Source: Lysobacter silvisoli (lineage in GTDB: Bacteria > Pseudomonadota > Gammaproteobacteria > Xanthomonadales > Xanthomonadaceae). Taken from it: DNA of 64,000 nucleotides. Position 1 is the stretch's first letter. Every line of letters starts with the position of its first letter. The notes under the pieces were generated by a model. It was given only the letters and a program-made list of their open reading frames with translations, did not search any database and was not told where the DNA came from. Location: NCBI RefSeq assembly GCF_003382365.1, contig NZ_QTSU01000001.1, positions 2,356,001 through 2,420,000 on the forward strand, read 5' to 3'. The translations under genes were made by a program, and so were the position numbers. Below, one piece after another: positions 61,006 to 64,000 of the stretch.

Positions 61006-63525
61006 TTACTTCGCCGCCTTGGCCTTCCCCGCCTTGCCCTTGCCTTCGGCCGGCTTGGCGCCCTTGACGTAGGTCTCCAGCCAATCGTTGGACTCGGCCA
61101 GCATGTGCAGGATCGATTCGCGCGCGCGGTAGCCGTGCGATTCGTTGGGCAGCATCACCAGGCGCGCGTTGCCGCCCAGGCCCTTGATCGCGGCGTACAT
61201 GCGTTCGCTCTGGATCGGGAAGGTGCCGGAGTTGTTGTCCTGCTCGCCGTGGATCAGCAGGATCGGATCCTTGATCTTGTCGGCGAAGTTGAACGGCGAC
61301 ATGGTTTCATAGGTGCTCTGCGCCTGCCAGTAGTTGCGCTCCTCGGCCTGGAAACCGAACGGCGTCAGGGTGCGGTTGTAGGCGCCGCTGCGGGCGATGC
61401 CGGCCTTGAACAAGCGCGTGTGCGCCAGCAGGTTGGCGGTCATGAACGCGCCGTAGGAATGGCCGCCGATGGCGATGCGTTCGCGGTCGGCCACGCCGCG
61501 GCGCACCACCTCGTCCACCGCCGCCTGGGCGCTGGCGGTGAGCTGCTGCAGGTAGGTGTCGTTGGGCTCCTTGTCGCCCTCGCCCACGATCGGCATCGAA
61601 GGATCGTCCAGCACCGCGTAGCCCATAGCGAGGAAGGCCTGCGGGCCCCAGTAGCTGATCGCGTTGAAGCGGTAGGGCGAGTCGGTGACCTGGCTGGCCG
61701 CGCTGGCGGATTTGAACTCCTGCGGGTAGGCCCACATCAGCAGCGGCAGCGGGCCGTCGCGCTTGGGCTCGTACTTCGGCGGCAGGTACAGGGTGCCGGT
61801 GAGCTCGACGCCGTCGGCGCGCTTGTAGCGGATCTGCTCCTTCTTCACGTCCTTGAGCTGCGGCGTGGGGTGCGGAAAGCGGGTCAGCGCGGTCGGTGCG
61901 GCGTCGGCCTTGCCCAGGTCGCGCAGGTAGTAGTTGCTGGGCTCGGTCGGCGATTCGCGCGTGGTGAGCAGGCGCGTGCCGCCCTCGTCCAGCAGCGCGC
62001 GCGGCGCTTCGTAGTACGGCGCTTGCGAATGGAACAAGCGGGTCTTGCTGCCGTCGGCCAGGTTGAGCTTGTCCAGGAACGGACGGTCGCCCTCGGGCGA
62101 GGCGCCGGCACCGATGAGGAACACGCTGTCGCCATCCATCCGCAGACGCTGATTGCCCGAGGCGTCGGGCTCGGTCACCGGGTCGCCGGGATCGGCGTAA
62201 CGGTCCTCGTAGGAGCCTTCGAACACCAGCTGCGGCGCGCGGCCGACGTCGTCGGGCGCCACGCGCCAGCGCTTGGTCTGGCGCGTCTTCCACCACGACT
62301 CGCTGATCAGGGCCAGATCGCCGCGGCCCCACTGCAGGTCGGACACGCGCATGCCCAGCTGGGCCAGGGTGACCGGCGGCTTGTCGAAGGGCGCGGCCTG
62401 CATCAGCACCGCGTCGCGGATGGCGACCTGCTTGGCCGGGTCGCCGCCGTCCTGGGCTTCGGCCCAGACCAGGGTGGCCGGCGCGTCGGCGCGCCAGCCG
62501 ATGTAGCGCACGCCGGTGGGCACGGCGTCGTTGCCGGTGGGCAGGCCGTCGACCAGCGGCAGCTTGGCCACTTCGTGCACCAGCTTGCCGTCGGCGGCCA
62601 GCACCTCGATGCGGCGCGGGAAGTACACGTAGGGCACCAGGTAGGAGAACGGCCGTTCCACGCGCTGGGCCAGCAGCAGCTTGCCGTCGGGCGACGGCGA
62701 GAGCGCGGTGTACAGGTCGGGCAGGCCGAGCTTGGCGACCTGGCCGCGCAGGTCCACCAATGCCGGTTGTGCCGTCAGGTAATGCGCGAACACGCGCGCA
62801 TCGTTCTCATTCTTGAGCATGTCCTGGAAGGTGCGGATCTGGCGCACCGTGCCGCCGCCCTGGGTCTGCTGGGTGGCGGGACCCGTGGGAATGCCGTCGG
62901 ACACCGGCGCCGCGCCCTGGTCTTCGGGGCGCAAACGCACCAGCAGGTGCAGGCCGTCGGGCATCCAATCGTAGCCGTTGCCGACCACGGTGTTGAGCGG
63001 TTGCTCGATCAGGCGGCGCGCGCTGCGCGTGCCCACGTCCACCAGCCACAGTTCGTTGGCGCCGGTCTTGGCGTCGACATGGTTGAACGCGATCCGGCTC
63101 TGGTCCGGCGACCACTCCAGACTGGCCAAGGCCAGCGGCTGCGGCAGGCCCTGCACGCGCATTTCCTTGCCGCTGGCCACGTCCAGCAGCCACAAGTCGG
63201 TGCCGAAGCTGAACCGGCTTTGCGAATAGCTGCGCGGGTTGATGCGCAGCCCGGCCAGCTTGAGCTCGGGCTGGGCGACCACGTCGATGCCCGGCAGGGC
63301 CGGCGTGCGCACCAGCGCGGCCAGGTCGCGATGCGGGCTGAGCATCAGCGCCGGCGGCCGCGGCGCGTCGACCAGGGCCTGCAGGGCCGGTGGCGGCAGT
63401 CGGTAACCGCTCTCGGCGGTGGCGGATTTGGCCGGCGCGGCCGCAAGGGCGGCGGCACCGGGCGCGAACAGCAAGGTGGCGATCAGTGCCAGGGAAACAC
63501 AGCGAGGCCGTAAGGGCGTCTTCAT
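61006..63525 (-). CDS. Exported prolyl oligopeptidase-family (S9) peptidase
   Basis: An 839-aa protein with a signal peptide (to about residue 30), an N-terminal beta-propeller (about 60-560) and an alpha/beta-hydrolase domain. The catalytic triad is S690 in GGHSYGAF, D763 in HGEQDNN and H797 in ESHGY. The GGHSYGAF variant and overall layout match S9 glutamyl-endopeptidase/S9C-type proteins of xanthomonads. It probably cleaves peptides in the periplasm or outside the cell. ATG at 63525 begins the signal peptide; the C-terminus ends in a Lys/Ala tail (KGKAGKAKAAK). Confidence 0.93.
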   Translation of the reverse strand: MKTPLRPRCVSLALIATLLFAPGAAALAAAPAKSATAESGYRLPPPALQALVDAPRPPALMLSPHRDLAALVRTPALPGIDVVAQPELKLAGLRINPRSYSQSRFSFGTDLWLLDVASGKEMRVQGLPQPLALASLEWSPDQSRIAFNHVDAKTGANELWLVDVGTRSARRLIEQPLNTVVGNGYDWMPDGLHLLVRLRPEDQGAAPVSDGIPTGPATQQTQGGGTVRQIRTFQDMLKNENDARVFAHYLTAQPALVDLRGQVAKLGLPDLYTALSPSPDGKLLLAQRVERPFSYLVPYVYFPRRIEVLAADGKLVHEVAKLPLVDGLPTGNDAVPTGVRYIGWRADAPATLVWAEAQDGGDPAKQVAIRDAVLMQAAPFDKPPVTLAQLGMRVSDLQWGRGDLALISESWWKTRQTKRWRVAPDDVGRAPQLVFEGSYEDRYADPGDPVTEPDASGNQRLRMDGDSVFLIGAGASPEGDRPFLDKLNLADGSKTRLFHSQAPYYEAPRALLDEGGTRLLTTRESPTEPSNYYLRDLGKADAAPTALTRFPHPTPQLKDVKKEQIRYKRADGVELTGTLYLPPKYEPKRDGPLPLLMWAYPQEFKSASAASQVTDSPYRFNAISYWGPQAFLAMGYAVLDDPSMPIVGEGDKEPNDTYLQQLTASAQAAVDEVVRRGVADRERIAIGGHSYGAFMTANLLAHTRLFKAGIARSGAYNRTLTPFGFQAEERNYWQAQSTYETMSPFNFADKIKDPILLIHGEQDNNSGTFPIQSERMYAAIKGLGGNARLVMLPNESHGYRARESILHMLAESNDWLETYVKGAKPAEGKGKAGKAKAAK

Positions 63526-63668
63526 GGGCGATCCGCGTGCTGGAAGGGCTGAAACGCAGCGCTGCCGCGGCTTGCGACCCCTGCCGGCGGGCGCTGCGTC
63601 GATGAACGGGTGCGGGCGCCTGGGCCCTCCCCCGGTCGAGAATAGCGGCTTCCGCGGCCGACTACCGG

Positions 63669-63674
63669 TACAAT
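63669..63674 (+). promoter_or_regulatory. -10 box before the SAH riboswitch
   Basis: TACAAT, with an expected start at about 63681, immediately ahead of the aptamer. No clear -35 box at 17 bp. Confidence 0.4.
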
Positions 63675-63685
63675 TCTGCCGGTTC

Positions 63686-63760
63686 GCCGAGGGGCGCTGC
63701 GACCGCGACGCAAGAGCGCGGCCAGGCTTGGCGAAATTCACCCGTAACAACGGCGCCCGA
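63686..63760 (+). promoter_or_regulatory. SAH riboswitch
   Basis: GCCGAG (63686-63691) pairs with CTTGGC (63727-63732) as P1. The conserved GGGGCGCTGCGACC and GGCCAGGCTTGG blocks follow, and GGGCGC (63692-63697) pairs with GCGCCC (63753-63758) as the pseudoknot. This is the published SAH-element architecture, placed directly before ahcY, its standard target. SAH binding should raise ahcY expression. Confidence 0.95.
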
Positions 63761-63830
63761 TGTCCGCGGTCCACCGCCACCGGCCGGTTTCACCGGCCCC
63801 GCGCGGCGACCCAAATAATCGGAGCTCACA

Positions 63831-64000
63831 ATGAACGCTGTAGCCAAGACCTTCTCCACCGACGGCGACTACAAGGTTGCCGACATCTCGCTGGCCGACT
63901 GGGGCCGCAAGGAAATCGACATCGCCGAGCACGAGATGCCGGGCCTGATGTCGATCCGCAAGAAGTACGCCGCCGCGCAGTCGCTCAAGGGCGTGCGCGT
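63831..64000 (+). CDS. ahcY: Adenosylhomocysteinase, N-terminal part (continues past window)
   Basis: ATG at 63831 follows CGGAGCTCACA. The visible 56 codons read [20 protein letters not shown] and continue with [20 protein letters not shown], the standard N-terminus of S-adenosylhomocysteine hydrolase. It splits SAH into adenosine and homocysteine, relieving inhibition of methyltransferases, and is controlled here by an SAH riboswitch. The rest lies to the right of the window. Confidence 0.97.
   Translation, partial: MNAVAKTFSTDGDYKVADISLADWGRKEIDIAEHEMPGLMSIRKKYAAAQSLKGVR

Overview
The window is about 70% GC. Its gene set fits a Lysobacter-like member of the Xanthomonadaceae/Lysobacteraceae: a lysine-rich histone H1-like protein, several TonB-dependent receptors, an SAH riboswitch before ahcY, a manganese (yybP-ykoY) riboswitch before a TMEM165/GDT1 exporter, and families of short palindromic intergenic repeats. 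The assignment rests on gene content and composition only; no rRNA or other phylogenetic marker was compared.

Layout. 1-2.3 kb: lemA followed by an M48 metalloprotease, minus strand. 2.3-3.7 kb: exported serine beta-lactamase-like hydrolase. 4.3-5.2 kb: histone H1-like gene and, upstream of it, a promoter-to-terminator unit that may be a small RNA, then about 0.9 kb of CpG-rich DNA with no convincing gene. 6.2-8.4 kb: gcvT, an HCCA-isomerase-like gene and gcvH. 8.5-10.5 kb: SPFH protein, NfeD-like protein and a secreted protein. 10.6-13.6 kb: ECF sigma factor, probable anti-sigma factor and a PDZ protein with a proline-rich tail. 13.6-18 kb: Fur-box-controlled heme uptake operon (hemP, TonB receptor, two accessory genes). 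18-24 kb: aldo/keto reductase, GDT1 exporter behind a Mn2+ riboswitch, GGDEF protein, nucleoside transporter with ribokinase. 24-28.5 kb: repeat-rich spacer, Fur-box siderophore receptor with a PepSY protein, and a YegP-type protein.

28.5-42.7 kb: a large minus-strand polymorphic-toxin-like locus. It has a giant secreted repeat protein (about 2,730 aa, 11 repeats of about 213 aa), a 1,821-aa RHS protein with a nuclease-like C-terminus, and a small gene placed like an immunity gene. 42.9-46.7 kb: diheme cytochrome c peroxidase-like lipoprotein, another lipoprotein, dusB and a membrane hydrolase. 46.8-53.8 kb: a six-gene minus-strand operon with four ATGA overlaps: BtuB-like TonB receptor, VTT membrane protein, secreted Cys-containing protein, a protein resembling the VioB N-terminus, a VioB/RebD-type ferritin-like protein, and a VOC protein. 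54-57.3 kb: small exported protein, LpxH-like phosphoesterase and an OlsF-like bifunctional acyltransferase. 57.5-64 kb: metK, DUF3955 protein, B12-binding radical SAM enzyme, S9 peptidase, and the start of ahcY behind an SAH riboswitch.

The two strongest candidates for something undescribed are the split-VioB operon (46.8-53.8 kb) and the giant-repeat/RHS/immunity locus (28.5-42.7 kb). Iron and heme acquisition and the SAM/SAH cycle are the clearest conventional themes.
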